A stretch of 38,321 nt of DNA from Flavicella sp. (GCF_029238425.1 NZ_JAQWGB010000015.1:1-38321), one strand, 5' to 3'; counted from the stretch's first letter, positions 9,009 through 17,754 are shown. Notes: generated by a model from the letters alone, not told the origin. Made by a program: numbers and translations.

Positions 9009-10787
9009 ATGAGACAACTAATATCAAAATATACATTACTACTATTAACACTGGGTTTCCTGAACTCATGTGAAATTACGTCAATAGTAGAATTAGATCA
9101 AGAAAATCCAAATTTAATATCTACAGATACGTATTGGACAAACTTGAATGAGACAGGAGCAACACTGAATACAGTGTATCAAACTTTACATAGAAATGAT
9201 TTGTTACACAAGTTTGAAGAAATTTTAAGATCAGATATGGGCTATCCAGGATATGGTAGACCAAACCCTACTAATACGGAAGAATCTTATTTGCACTTAT
9301 ATACTGCAAGTTCTGAAATGGTATTAGGAAAATGGCAAAACTGTTATTTAGGGATTTTTAGAGCAAATCAGGTAATTGAGGCACTTAAAGGCTTAGAGTT
9401 AACTTTCGGTGATTTACCAGAGTATAAATCTCAAATGGCCCAGGCTCGATTTTTTAGAGGATTATTTCATTTTTATTTAACTACTAGTTATAACAATGGT
9501 AGCATTATTATACGAGATAAAGTCCCTGTAACAAGTGAAGATTTTGCAAAAGGATTATCATCTAAGCAAGAAGTTTTAGATTTTTTAAGAGCGGATTTGG
9601 AATTTGCTTACGATAATTTATACAAAAACGGAGAGTATCCTGATGGAGATTTAAGTAGAGCAACTTCGGGTGCTGCTGCAACCATATTAGGAACTTCTTA
9701 TTTGTACGAATTGGATTATACAACAGCGATGACGTATTTTTCTGATGTAATTCAGAATCATGGTTATTCATTAGAAACGGACTTGTCGAAAATGTTCACA
9801 ACGGCTGGTGAGTTTAATAGCGAATCTATTTTTGAAATCAACTTTGCTCCAGAGCAGGCTAGATTAGATTTGGCTCCTTGGGAAGGAGATTCAGGTACAA
9901 ACTGGGTAAATGTGCGTACAGCTCAAACTAAATCGGCTGTAGCTCCTGCATGGGCCGTAAATGCATACAAAACGGAACCTATGGACCCTTTAAATGCAGA
10001 CAATTATTATATAGACCAAAATGGTTCAACTGCTTTACGTACTGTTCCATTGAGATGTTCTTCGATAATGGCTGTAATTGACGACAATGAAACAATTTAT
10101 TACCAAGATGGTACTACGAGTCAATATGGTAGATTTGGAGGAGCCAACTGGGGGTACGGTTGGTGGAAAATTTACACCAATGATGATATTGTAAGTACAG
10201 AAGGAGAACTGCCGGGAGGTCAAGCTTATTCTTCTAAAAATATTGTGCTTAATAGGTTGTCAGATGTTTTCTTGATGCAAGCGGAGTGTTTGATAAAAAC
10301 TGGAGATGTGGATAGTGCCTTAGAATTAATCAATGATATCCGCAAGCGATGGGGGTTAGTTTTACTCGGAATGCCAAACGGTGATGTTGCCCATACTTAC
10401 GACGAGTTACCGTACGACCAAAATTCATTAATGCAGCATTTGATGCGTGTTGAAAAACCATTGGAAACAAGTGTAGAAGGTCATAATATAAGATTTTTAG
10501 ATTTCCAAAGGTGGAAAAAGAGTGATAATTATGGTTTCAAAGATAGATTGGGAGAGCTGGCAACCTCTGTGTTTTATGGAGTTAATATTTCATATTATAA
10601 TTGGGAAACAGAGCAGGTAGCTACAAGAAACAATAACTCAAGTGTTGTAGCAACGCAACCAACTTCTGGTTTTTACTTGACGGTTGATTATGAGTATAAT
10701 ACGCCTTTCTTGAACTATAGTGAAGATAAACATGGAACATTCCCAATTCCATTCGATGAAACTAGTACGAATCGTTCAATTGACTAA
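9009..10787 (+). CDS. susD: SusD-like surface glycan-binding lipoprotein
   Basis: A 592-aa partner of the preceding SusC. A lipoprotein signal with lipobox LNSC (Cys21) precedes a helical TPR-type fold typical of SusD/RagB. Visible family features are 'QARFFRGLFHFYL' in the N-terminal half, and 'YSSKNIVLNRLSDVFLMQAE' followed by 'ALELINDIRKRWG' in the C-terminal half. It would sit over the SusC barrel on the cell surface and bind the oligosaccharide. The position directly after susC, in the same orientation with a 15-bp gap, is the standard arrangement. The sequence gives no direct reading of the ligand; neighbouring sulfatases suggest a sulfated galactan. Confidence 0.96.
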   Translation: MRQLISKYTLLLLTLGFLNSCEITSIVELDQENPNLISTDTYWTNLNETGATLNTVYQTLHRNDLLHKFEEILRSDMGYPGYGRPNPTNTEESYLHLYTASSEMVLGKWQNCYLGIFRANQVIEALKGLELTFGDLPEYKSQMAQARFFRGLFHFYLTTSYNNGSIIIRDKVPVTSEDFAKGLSSKQEVLDFLRADLEFAYDNLYKNGEYPDGDLSRATSGAAATILGTSYLYELDYTTAMTYFSDVIQNHGYSLETDLSKMFTTAGEFNSESIFEINFAPEQARLDLAPWEGDSGTNWVNVRTAQTKSAVAPAWAVNAYKTEPMDPLNADNYYIDQNGSTALRTVPLRCSSIMAVIDDNETIYYQDGTTSQYGRFGGANWGYGWWKIYTNDDIVSTEGELPGGQAYSSKNIVLNRLSDVFLMQAECLIKTGDVDSALELINDIRKRWGLVLLGMPNGDVAHTYDELPYDQNSLMQHLMRVEKPLETSVEGHNIRFLDFQRWKKSDNYGFKDRLGELATSVFYGVNISYYNWETEQVATRNNNSSVVATQPTSGFYLTVDYEYNTPFLNYSEDKHGTFPIPFDETSTNRSID

Positions 10788-10797
10788 TTATAAAATT

Positions 10798-12567
10798 ATG
10801 AAGATGAAAAATATAAAATTATTATTACTTTCTCTAAGTTCGCTTTTTATTGTGAGCTGTGGCGAAGAGTATGCAGATTATACTGCACCTCAAGACAACT
10901 TTGAAGATGTTTCTTGGCTGGCGGGGTTAAATCCATTAGTGGGAGCGGATTCACAGTTTTCTTTGAATGCGGATTCGAGTATTTCTTTTTTTAATTTAGC
11001 TCAAGGAGCCAATAGTTCTCAATGGATACTTCAAGAAGGAAATCATTTTTTAAATGAAGGTTTTACTCAAAATGATTCATTGCCGTTGTTTATTGATTCT
11101 AATTTAGGAACAACATCTACAAATGATAAAGCACATGTTTTATTCAGAACTCCGGGAGAAAACAAGGTGACTTTGATCAATACATTTGATACAGAAGTTT
11201 CCTCAAATATGAGTGATACGTATGAAGATTATGTAAAAGAAGAAATGACTCAAGAAAATGGAGAATATACTTACAAAGTTGAATTTGTTTTTGATATTTA
11301 TGATTATTTAAATCCTGCTTTTACAGTTGAAAAAGAAGGAACAACTGTTTTAACGATTACGGAATCAGATAACCCGAGTTTGGCTGATCAGGCAAATTGG
11401 GATGTGGTTGAAGTAGAAGCTGCTACTGGGTTGACATTTATTGATAATTCTACGCAAGGAAGACCGAATGGAGGAACTTGGTTTGTTGCCGATGGTGTTC
11501 CTAGCAGAGCGTCAGCTGCACAGCCAGTAAACATCAACTTTTATAAACTTGGAACTTTTAACGTTGGTTCTTTTCGTTCATTAAGAGTTGCGCCACTGCC
11601 TACATCAAATCGTGAAAAATTAATTCCATTGAAAGTAAAAGTGGTTCAGTCGACTCAACCATTTAATTTTGATGGTGTTTTAACGGAAGATGAGAATGAA
11701 TTGATATCTTTTAGAGTAAATGGAGAATTGACTCCTTTTTCTGGAAAAGAAGGGAATTTTAGTGCTAGAGTAACAAATCCAAATGGGTTTGACCAAGTGG
11801 TGCCGGTAGAATCTGTAAGAGTAAATGATGAGAATCCAATTTTTATGCAAGTAAAACTTTCTCAACCTATTTACAATAGTGATACCGTTGAACTTTCTTA
11901 TGATGGGAATGGAGCCATAACTTCTGCAGACAATCGAGTTTTACAAGCGTTTGGACCTGAAGTAGTAGCGATGCATTATGGCAATAGCATCCTTCCAGCG
12001 AATTCTCTTGCTAGTTTTGAACCGTCAGGAGGTAATCATACAAATGCATTCGCAACCAATAAATATTGGATGCCTGGAGGAGGAGGTGCAACAGGAAACT
12101 GGAGATATGGAGCAGGTAACGAAATTTGGGCTAGATCTGAATTTAGAGCTTATGCTGGTGGAGCAAGTATGAAATACGAAATACCAGCCGAAGCTACGGA
12201 GCTGCATACTTTACAACTTTATGGATTTGGATTGGCAGATGGTCCCGATGGAATTCCAGCGGGTACTTATAGGGTTTTCCACTGGATTTATGTAGAACCA
12301 CAAACTACTATTAACGAGCTTACATTTGGGTTTGGACCAAATCAAAACTATGCAAAATTTGATATTTCTTCTATCGCTAAAGGGCAATGGGTTCGAGTTA
12401 GAGCAAGTAATGATTTAGTAATAGCTTCAGATTTAACCGGGGCCTCAGGTGGTGCGAAACGAAATAATACTGCGATTTTACCAGGTGGTAATAATGCCGG
12501 GGTTACAGGAGAGCAAGTATTGTATATAGACGAATTAGAATTTATAGAAGTAGAGGTAAGACCATAA
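10798..12567 (+). CDS. Surface glycan-binding lipoprotein (SGBP/SusE-F-like position)
   Basis: A 589-aa protein that I start at 10798, where a lipoprotein signal begins (lipobox FIVSC, Cys21); an upstream in-frame ATG at 10720 would overlap susD by 68 bp and put a non-signal stretch first. ATG 10804 is an alternative two codons later. The N-terminal part is beta-rich. A middle segment near residues 340-400 ('ISFRVNGELTPF' ... 'YNSDTVELSYDG', 'ITSADNR') resembles bacterial Ig-like SwmB-type domains. The last 190 or so residues are a Gly- and aromatic-rich beta-sandwich candidate for carbohydrate binding. Third in a susC-susD operon is the usual place for a surface glycan-binding protein, and that is the basis of the call. 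No catalytic motif is visible. Confidence 0.75.
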   Translation: MKMKNIKLLLLSLSSLFIVSCGEEYADYTAPQDNFEDVSWLAGLNPLVGADSQFSLNADSSISFFNLAQGANSSQWILQEGNHFLNEGFTQNDSLPLFIDSNLGTTSTNDKAHVLFRTPGENKVTLINTFDTEVSSNMSDTYEDYVKEEMTQENGEYTYKVEFVFDIYDYLNPAFTVEKEGTTVLTITESDNPSLADQANWDVVEVEAATGLTFIDNSTQGRPNGGTWFVADGVPSRASAAQPVNINFYKLGTFNVGSFRSLRVAPLPTSNREKLIPLKVKVVQSTQPFNFDGVLTEDENELISFRVNGELTPFSGKEGNFSARVTNPNGFDQVVPVESVRVNDENPIFMQVKLSQPIYNSDTVELSYDGNGAITSADNRVLQAFGPEVVAMHYGNSILPANSLASFEPSGGNHTNAFATNKYWMPGGGGATGNWRYGAGNEIWARSEFRAYAGGASMKYEIPAEATELHTLQLYGFGLADGPDGIPAGTYRVFHWIYVEPQTTINELTFGFGPNQNYAKFDISSIAKGQWVRVRASNDLVIASDLTGASGGAKRNNTAILPGGNNAGVTGEQVLYIDELEFIEVEVRP

Positions 12568-12577
12568 AACTAAAAAG

Positions 12578-13024
12578 ATGAAAAAATTATTAAATAGTAT
12601 AGTGTTTTTTCTGATAGCTTTGTCTTTCATGGCTTGTGAACCAGAAAATAAGTACCCAAGTTCAGGGATTAAGCCTACAGCGGTTTATAATCTTACGAGC
12701 ATTAGTAATAGTGAACTAGATCAAATAAATGTTTATAGAGAAAAAGCTTTAGTGGTGAACTATATAACGCAAGTAAATTTGTTCAGCTCTGAGACTCGTG
12801 ATTACGCAGACACTTCTACAGATACAGACTATGTATTTCAATGGACAGTTTCTGAAGAAAGAACAGTTTCAGATGTTGTTGAAACCTTCTCCGTAGTTAG
12901 AGTAATAACTGCATTAAAATCTGATGGTTCTGGTTCTATGGAAGCCACAGCAACTTATCCTGATGGTTCTACAAATGTTACAAATCATACAGTTGTAGTG
13001 ACTGAAAATGAAGTGTATAATTAG
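12578..13024 (+). CDS. Small (148-aa) lipoprotein of unknown function in the sus operon
   Basis: It has a signal peptide with lipobox FMAC (Cys20) and about 128 mature residues predicted to be mostly beta-strand, rich in Ser and Thr ('TSTDTDYVFQWTVSEE', 'DGSGSMEATATYPDGS'). It could be a single beta-sandwich binding module on the surface. I recognise no family. It starts 10 bp after the glycan-binding lipoprotein and ends just before a strong terminator, so it is the last gene of the susC-susD operon. The size resembles accessory glycan-binding lipoproteins often found at this position. Confidence 0.7.
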   Translation: MKKLLNSIVFFLIALSFMACEPENKYPSSGIKPTAVYNLTSISNSELDQINVYREKALVVNYITQVNLFSSETRDYADTSTDTDYVFQWTVSEERTVSDVVETFSVVRVITALKSDGSGSMEATATYPDGSTNVTNHTVVVTENEVYN

Positions 13025-13044
13025 TTGATTTTATTAGATAATAG

Positions 13045-13080
13045 AAAGGTGTTTCTTAGAAATAAGAAACACCTTTTTTT
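13045..13080 (+). terminator. Intrinsic terminator of the susCD operon
   Basis: AAGGTGTTTCTTA (13046-13058) and TAAGAAACACCTT (13063-13075) form a perfect 13-bp stem with a GAAA tetraloop, followed by T residues to 13080. This is one of the strongest terminators in the window. Confidence 0.95.
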
Positions 13081-13241
13081 ATGGTCAAATGTTATCGAGA
13101 CGTAGAGATATTAGAATGACAACCAATTGTTGGTAGAATTTCTATCTTAGAATTATCCCGTAAATTGGTAATATCGGTTCTTATTGGGGTAATTTTCGAT
13201 AAAACAAAAGCTCCGTGTTTGAGTAATTTTACTTCTATTAT

Positions 13242-13306
13242 AGGCGGTTACGCCTTTTATGAATATATTAAATAACAAATTGACTAGAAAGTAGTCTGTT
13301 GATTTG
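13242..13306 (+). promoter_or_regulatory. Hairpin and weak promoter-like pair before the catabolic cassette
   Basis: AGGCG (13242-13246) and CGCCT (13251-13255) form a small GC-rich dyad around GTTA. Downstream, TTG (13280-13282) and TTGATTTG (13299-13306) resemble the Bacteroidota -33/-7 elements, with a 16-bp spacer and one mismatch. The dyad lies about 25 bp upstream of the TTG, where an operator could sit. The whole gap 13081-13320 shows no gene. Confidence 0.3.
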
Positions 13307-13320
13307 AAAAATTATAAGAG

Positions 13321-14478
13321 ATGACAATAGAGAAAATAGAAACGTTCATTTTGAAAGATAAGCTCTCTCAGAGTTTTTTCTTCTCGCAATGGGAATATTC
13401 AGAAAGATGTATTTGTGTGGTTAAAGTTACTACTTCAGATGGTCAGCACGGTTGGGGTGAAGGTTATGGACCCGCCACTATTTTAGAATCTGGAATAAAG
13501 TTTCTTGAGTCAACAGTAATTGGTGAAAACCCTTTGGAGAATGAAGTGATTTGGAATAAAATGTATCGCAAAACATTGGACTTTGCAAGACGTGGAGTAT
13601 TGATGGCTTCTATAAGTGCTTTGGATATTGCCATCTGGGATTTAAAAGGTAAAATATTAAACCTACCAGTTTCAACCTTATTAGGAGGGGCACACAGAGA
13701 TAAAATTCAACCTTATGCAACTGGGTTTTATTATATGGACCATGACAATCCGGCAAGAGATTTTGAGAAGGAAGCTAAATTATACTTATCTCAAGGTTTC
13801 AAAGCTTTTAAAATGAAAGTAGGATTGGGGATCGAAAGGGATGTGAAGTATGTGAAGTTGTTGCGTGAACTTTTAGGTCCGGAAGCAAAGTTAATGGTAG
13901 ATTCGAATCACGCATATACCCTAAGAGAAGCGACTGAATTGTCGAGAAAAATTGAAAAATATGACATCGGATGGTTTGAAGAACCAATCTCACCTGAGTT
14001 CTATGAACAATATAATGAACTGAAATCAAAGACAACCATTCCAATTGCAGGAGGAGAGTGTGAATACACAAGATTCGGTTTCAATCAATTGATAAAAAAT
14101 AAGTCGGTAGATATTTTACAACCGGATATTTGTGCAAGTGGAGGTTTGACAGAAGCAAAACGTATCGGAGCCTTGGCAAGTGCAAATGGGATCGATTTGA
14201 TTCCTCATACCTGGGGGACTTCTATTGGAATTCACGTGGCATTGCATTTTATTTCAAATATAGAATCAATACCTGGTAGAATGTATCAACCTAATTTCTT
14301 AATTGAATACGATCAAACGGAAAATGGATTAAGAGAAAATCTTACGTTTCCTTCTATTGTAATGAAAGATGGAATGTTAGAAGTTCCAAAAAGACCAGGA
14401 CTTGGGATTGATGTTGATGAAGATGTATTGAGACGTTATGCCGTAAATAAAAGTGAAATTAAAACGAGTATCCTTTAA
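13321..14478 (+). CDS. Enolase-superfamily (mandelate racemase-like) sugar-acid cycloisomerase or dehydratase
   Basis: A 385-aa cytoplasmic enzyme without a signal peptide. The fold signatures are clear: an N-terminal capping domain, then a barrel with K164-x-K166 (in 'FKMKVG'), metal ligands D194 ('MVDSN'), E220 ('FEEP') and E246 ('GGECE'), the acid D269 and catalytic H296 ('PHTWGT'). The K-x-K plus Asp-His set is that of the mandelate racemase/galactarolactone cycloisomerase subgroup. In carrageenan and agar metabolism, an enzyme of this superfamily opens 3,6-anhydrogalactonate to 2-keto-3-deoxygalactonate (DauB or ACI). Here the adjacent aldehyde dehydrogenase would make that acid, so a DauB-like role is my preferred inference. 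A plain aldonate dehydratase is the alternative. It is first in a four-gene operon. Confidence 0.88.
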   Translation: MTIEKIETFILKDKLSQSFFFSQWEYSERCICVVKVTTSDGQHGWGEGYGPATILESGIKFLESTVIGENPLENEVIWNKMYRKTLDFARRGVLMASISALDIAIWDLKGKILNLPVSTLLGGAHRDKIQPYATGFYYMDHDNPARDFEKEAKLYLSQGFKAFKMKVGLGIERDVKYVKLLRELLGPEAKLMVDSNHAYTLREATELSRKIEKYDIGWFEEPISPEFYEQYNELKSKTTIPIAGGECEYTRFGFNQLIKNKSVDILQPDICASGGLTEAKRIGALASANGIDLIPHTWGTSIGIHVALHFISNIESIPGRMYQPNFLIEYDQTENGLRENLTFPSIVMKDGMLEVPKRPGLGIDVDEDVLRRYAVNKSEIKTSIL

Positions 14479-14492
14479 ACTATTGAAGTATT

Positions 14493-15947
14493 ATGAAGAC
14501 AGAAAACTTTGGTTACAAAAAACTATATATAAACGGTGAATTAGTTGATGCTGCATCGGGTAAAAAAGCAGATGTAATTTGTCCGGCTACCGGAGAGGTG
14601 ATTGCTCAAGTTGCCGAAGCTGGTAAAGAAGATGCTCTAAAAGCTTTAGAATCGGCTCAGGCTGGATTTAAATATTGGTCTAAATTATCTTTAGCGGATA
14701 GAACTGCTTGGATGCAGAAATTGCGCACAGCAATTTTAGAAAAAGAACATGAGCTAAAAACTGCAATGGTCCATGAAATGGGGAAAACCTATGGTGGAGC
14801 AGCAGAAGATATTGAGGCTGTGGTAAATGCTTTGGACTGGTATCCTAATGCAATGAAAAATTTGCGCGAAGAACAAATTCCTGATTATGAAAATACGCAT
14901 ACCCATAAAATGATTTCTAAACCAGCAGGAGTTGCTGTGGCTTATTTAGCATGGAACTTTCCTTTGTTAAATGTTGGCTTTAAACTGGGACCAGCTTTGG
15001 CTGCAGGATGTTCATTGATCATCAAGCCCTCAGCATTATCTCCATTATCGACTTATATGATTGGAGAAATCTTAAATGATATTGATTTCCCAAAAGGGGT
15101 GGTGAATATCTTGTCTGGATCTAGCAGTGAAGTAGCAACGCCTATGACTACAAGTAAAATTCCAGCAGTTTTAACGATGATTGGTTCTACTGCAACAGGT
15201 CAAAAAGTGATTGCAGAAAGTACTACTTCTATCAAGAAACTAGGAATGGAATTAGGTGGTAATGCCCCTTTTATTGTTTTTGAAGATGCAGATTTTGACA
15301 AGGCCTTAGATCTAGCAATTGGACTAAAATTTGGAAATTCAGGTCAAATTTGTGTAGCTGCTAACCGAATCTTTGTGCATAAGAATATTTATGATAAATT
15401 TATAAAAGCATATGTAAAGCGTGCTTCTGAATTGAAATTAGGATTTGGAACTAAAGAGAATTCCGATGTGTTTATGGGGCCAGTTGTGTCTAGAAAAGAT
15501 AGAGACAGAATGTTTGATTTGGTTGACGATGCTGTATCTAAAGGAGCCATATTAGAATATGGAGGAAACATTCCTACTGACTTACCTGAAAATGGAAATT
15601 GGATAGAACCAACCATTGTCTCTGGAACGACACCTGATATGAAATTATTTAGAGAAGAAACATTTGGACCTGTTGCGGGTGTGATGAGTTTTGAAACGGA
15701 TGATGAAGTATTGGCATTAGCAAACGATACAGAATTTGGATTAGCGTCTTACATATTTACCAATAATCATAGTAGAATAGAAAGATTTACTGAGGAATTG
15801 GAATTTGGAGAAATCCAAATAAATGGAGTTAAGTATTCAATTTACTTACCTCATGGTGGAATTAAAAATAGTGGAATTGGACACGATTGTTCGCATTTAG
15901 CATTGGACGATTATTTAGTTAAAAAACGTGTGTCTACCGCATTGTAA
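14493..15947 (+). CDS. Aldehyde dehydrogenase, candidate 3,6-anhydrogalactose dehydrogenase
   Basis: A 484-aa NAD(P)-dependent aldehyde dehydrogenase. It shows the active-site N155 ('AWNFPL'), the cofactor-loop K178 ('IKPS'), 'GSTATG' at 231-236, general base E253 ('MELGGN') and nucleophile C287 ('SGQICVAA'). The position that is usually Glu after the KPS/KPA motif is Ala181 here; loss of that Glu often goes with acceptance of NADP. Family sequence is closest in style to succinate-semialdehyde-type enzymes. Next to the enolase-superfamily gene (14-bp gap), it probably oxidises the free aldehyde of an anhydrosugar, as DauA does. A lactaldehyde or glyceraldehyde dehydrogenase acting after the aldolase is the alternative. 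Confidence 0.9.
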   Translation: MKTENFGYKKLYINGELVDAASGKKADVICPATGEVIAQVAEAGKEDALKALESAQAGFKYWSKLSLADRTAWMQKLRTAILEKEHELKTAMVHEMGKTYGGAAEDIEAVVNALDWYPNAMKNLREEQIPDYENTHTHKMISKPAGVAVAYLAWNFPLLNVGFKLGPALAAGCSLIIKPSALSPLSTYMIGEILNDIDFPKGVVNILSGSSSEVATPMTTSKIPAVLTMIGSTATGQKVIAESTTSIKKLGMELGGNAPFIVFEDADFDKALDLAIGLKFGNSGQICVAANRIFVHKNIYDKFIKAYVKRASELKLGFGTKENSDVFMGPVVSRKDRDRMFDLVDDAVSKGAILEYGGNIPTDLPENGNWIEPTIVSGTTPDMKLFREETFGPVAGVMSFETDDEVLALANDTEFGLASYIFTNNHSRIERFTEELEFGEIQINGVKYSIYLPHGGIKNSGIGHDCSHLALDDYLVKKRVSTAL

Positions 15948-15949
15948 TT

Positions 15950-16711
15950 ATGAAAGAAAATATACTACAAAAAAAACTAGCCGCAGGCGAAACAGTATTT
16001 GGTCCGTTTTGCAAAATGCAAGATCCAGCGATCGTTGAAATAGCGGCTTTGAGTAACTTCGATTTTGTCATTATTGACATGGAACATGGTCCTTATGGAA
16101 TTGAATCTACCCAAAACATGATTCGTGCTGCAGAGGCTCAAGGTATCACACCTGTGGTTAGGGTGACGGAAAATTCTGAAACGCTTATTTTAAGAACCCT
16201 AGATATTGGAGCGAGATGCATTCAGGTACCACAAATATGTACCAAAGAAGATGCTGATAAATTAGTCAAAAGTACTAAGTTCTATCCGAAAGGAGAGAGA
16301 GGTATGTGTCGATATGTGAGAGCCGCGGAGTATACAAATATTACAGGTGCTGATCATTTTGGAAAGGCAAATAATACGGTAACAACTATTATTCATATTG
16401 AGGGAATGGAAGGAATTGAGAATTTGACAGATATTGTTCAGGTGGATGGTATTGATGTCATATTTCTTGGACCATATGACCTGTCTCAATCTTGTGGTGT
16501 CCCAGGAGAAGTAGATCATCCAAAAGTGGTGAATGCTATGAAAGAAGCTGTTGAGACAGCCAAAAAATATGGAAAAGCTGTAGGAACGTTTACAGAATCT
16601 CCAGAAAAGGCTAAAATGTGGAGTGATATTGGTGTGCAATATGTTTCCTATGCCGTGGATGTCGGTTTGGTAATGAATGCTTTCAAGGAAATAACCAGTC
16701 AACTTAAATAA
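15950..16711 (+). CDS. HpcH/HpaI-family 2-keto-3-deoxy sugar-acid aldolase
   Basis: A 253-aa class II pyruvate aldolase. Expected active-site residues are in place: His46 (in 'DMEHGPY'), Arg71 ('VVRVTE'), metal ligands Glu151 ('IEGMEG') and Asp177 ('GPYDLS'). The family (HpaI, GarL, YfaU/RhmA) cleaves 2-keto-3-deoxy acids to pyruvate and an aldehyde. It begins only 2 bp after the aldehyde dehydrogenase stop. In this cassette it could cleave 2-keto-3-deoxygalactonate without prior phosphorylation, giving pyruvate and glyceraldehyde. The rhamnonate-type substrate (2-keto-3-deoxyrhamnonate) is possible, but no rhamnose dehydrogenase or lactonase is present. Confidence 0.9.
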   Translation: MKENILQKKLAAGETVFGPFCKMQDPAIVEIAALSNFDFVIIDMEHGPYGIESTQNMIRAAEAQGITPVVRVTENSETLILRTLDIGARCIQVPQICTKEDADKLVKSTKFYPKGERGMCRYVRAAEYTNITGADHFGKANNTVTTIIHIEGMEGIENLTDIVQVDGIDVIFLGPYDLSQSCGVPGEVDHPKVVNAMKEAVETAKKYGKAVGTFTESPEKAKMWSDIGVQYVSYAVDVGLVMNAFKEITSQLK

Positions 16712-16738
16712 TTAAACTAAAAAACTTAAACAATAATT

Positions 16739-17734
16739 ATGGAATCATCTATGTTTTTACCTTTTTTACTGGTAATAGTAGCAAGTGTTTTTCAAGGTTC
16801 ATTTGGACTTGGAATGAAATTTATGAACCCTTTGAAATGGGAAGCTTGGTGGCTAGTGCATTCAGCTGTTGCAATGATTTTGATTCCAAGCGCTTGGGCT
16901 TATTTTGTAACACCTGATTTATTTAATGTCTTGAGTTCAGCACCTTCTGAAGTTGTTGTAACAGCAATGGCATTTGGTGCCCTTTGGGGAGTTGGTGGAA
17001 TTTTGTTCGGGAAAAGTGTACCCTATATTGGAATATCACTTACCTATGGTATTGTAATGGGAGTTTGTTCTGCTGCAGGTGGATTGATCCCTTTATTCTC
17101 TATGGAGAATCCTAGCGCCATGCCGGAATTTCCATTTATTATCGGTGGGGTTGTAATCATGCTTGTTGGTGTTGCGATCACGGCATATGCCGGAGTTTTA
17201 AAAGATAAATTGCAAGGAGGTTCTGGAGAAAAAGTAAATTTGAAAGTAGGACTAATTATTGCGGTTCTGAGTGGTTTTCTTTCAGCATATTTAGCAGTTG
17301 GATTTTCCGAAGGAAAAGCGATAGGTGAGTTGGCAAAGAATGCAGGAGCAATAGCAAGAAATAGTAGTTTGGCCATTTGGGTTGTAGTACTTTGGGGTGG
17401 ATTTGCCATCAATGCTTCGTATGCTATTTTCTTATTGTTTAAAAATAATACTTGGAGTTCTTTTGGAACACCGGATTCAGGGAAAGCTTATGGATGGGCA
17501 ATAGGCGCGGCCTTTTTATGGTTTGGAGCTTTAGGGATCTATGGACAAGGAGCAACTTTAATGGGTAGGCTTGGAGATGTTATCGCTTGGCCAATTATGC
17601 TTGGGCTATCTCTTATTGTAGGAAATGTATGGTCTTATTTAAATAAAGAATGGGAAGGTGCTAAAAAGCCTTTTAATATTATGCTTTTAGGTGTCTTTGT
17701 AATTATTATTGCTGTTGTAGTGATGGGGTACTAA
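16739..17734 (+). CDS. rhaT: RhaT-family sugar/proton symporter
   Basis: A 331-aa inner-membrane protein with about ten hydrophobic helices. It resembles E. coli RhaT in its N-terminal half: 'KWEAWWLVHSAVAMILIPSAWA', 'FGALWGVGGILFGKS' and 'YIGISLTYGIVMGV' all have clear RhaT counterparts. In the family this is an L-rhamnose-proton symporter. Here it ends the cassette for a sugar acid and more likely imports the released monosaccharide, perhaps 3,6-anhydrogalactose. No rhamnosidase, rhamnose isomerase or kinase is in the window, which argues against true rhamnose use. It starts 27 bp after the aldolase. Confidence 0.85.
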   Translation: MESSMFLPFLLVIVASVFQGSFGLGMKFMNPLKWEAWWLVHSAVAMILIPSAWAYFVTPDLFNVLSSAPSEVVVTAMAFGALWGVGGILFGKSVPYIGISLTYGIVMGVCSAAGGLIPLFSMENPSAMPEFPFIIGGVVIMLVGVAITAYAGVLKDKLQGGSGEKVNLKVGLIIAVLSGFLSAYLAVGFSEGKAIGELAKNAGAIARNSSLAIWVVVLWGGFAINASYAIFLLFKNNTWSSFGTPDSGKAYGWAIGAAFLWFGALGIYGQGATLMGRLGDVIAWPIMLGLSLIVGNVWSYLNKEWEGAKKPFNIMLLGVFVIIIAVVVMGY

Positions 17735-17754
17735 GAAAAGTTACATATTTATAT

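Noticed and set aside
16262-16702. 146-aa open frame on the - strand opposite the aldolase
   Set aside because: Antisense to a gene with intact active-site motifs; the translation is His/Ser/Ile-rich without recognisable domains.
13321-17734. The cassette as an L-rhamnose or L-fucose pathway, prompted by RhaT and the HpcH/HpaI aldolase
   Set aside because: No sugar dehydrogenase, lactonase, rhamnosidase or fucosidase is in the window, and the sulfatase/GH127/GH2 context suits a sulfated galactan better. It is kept as an alternative in the annotations.
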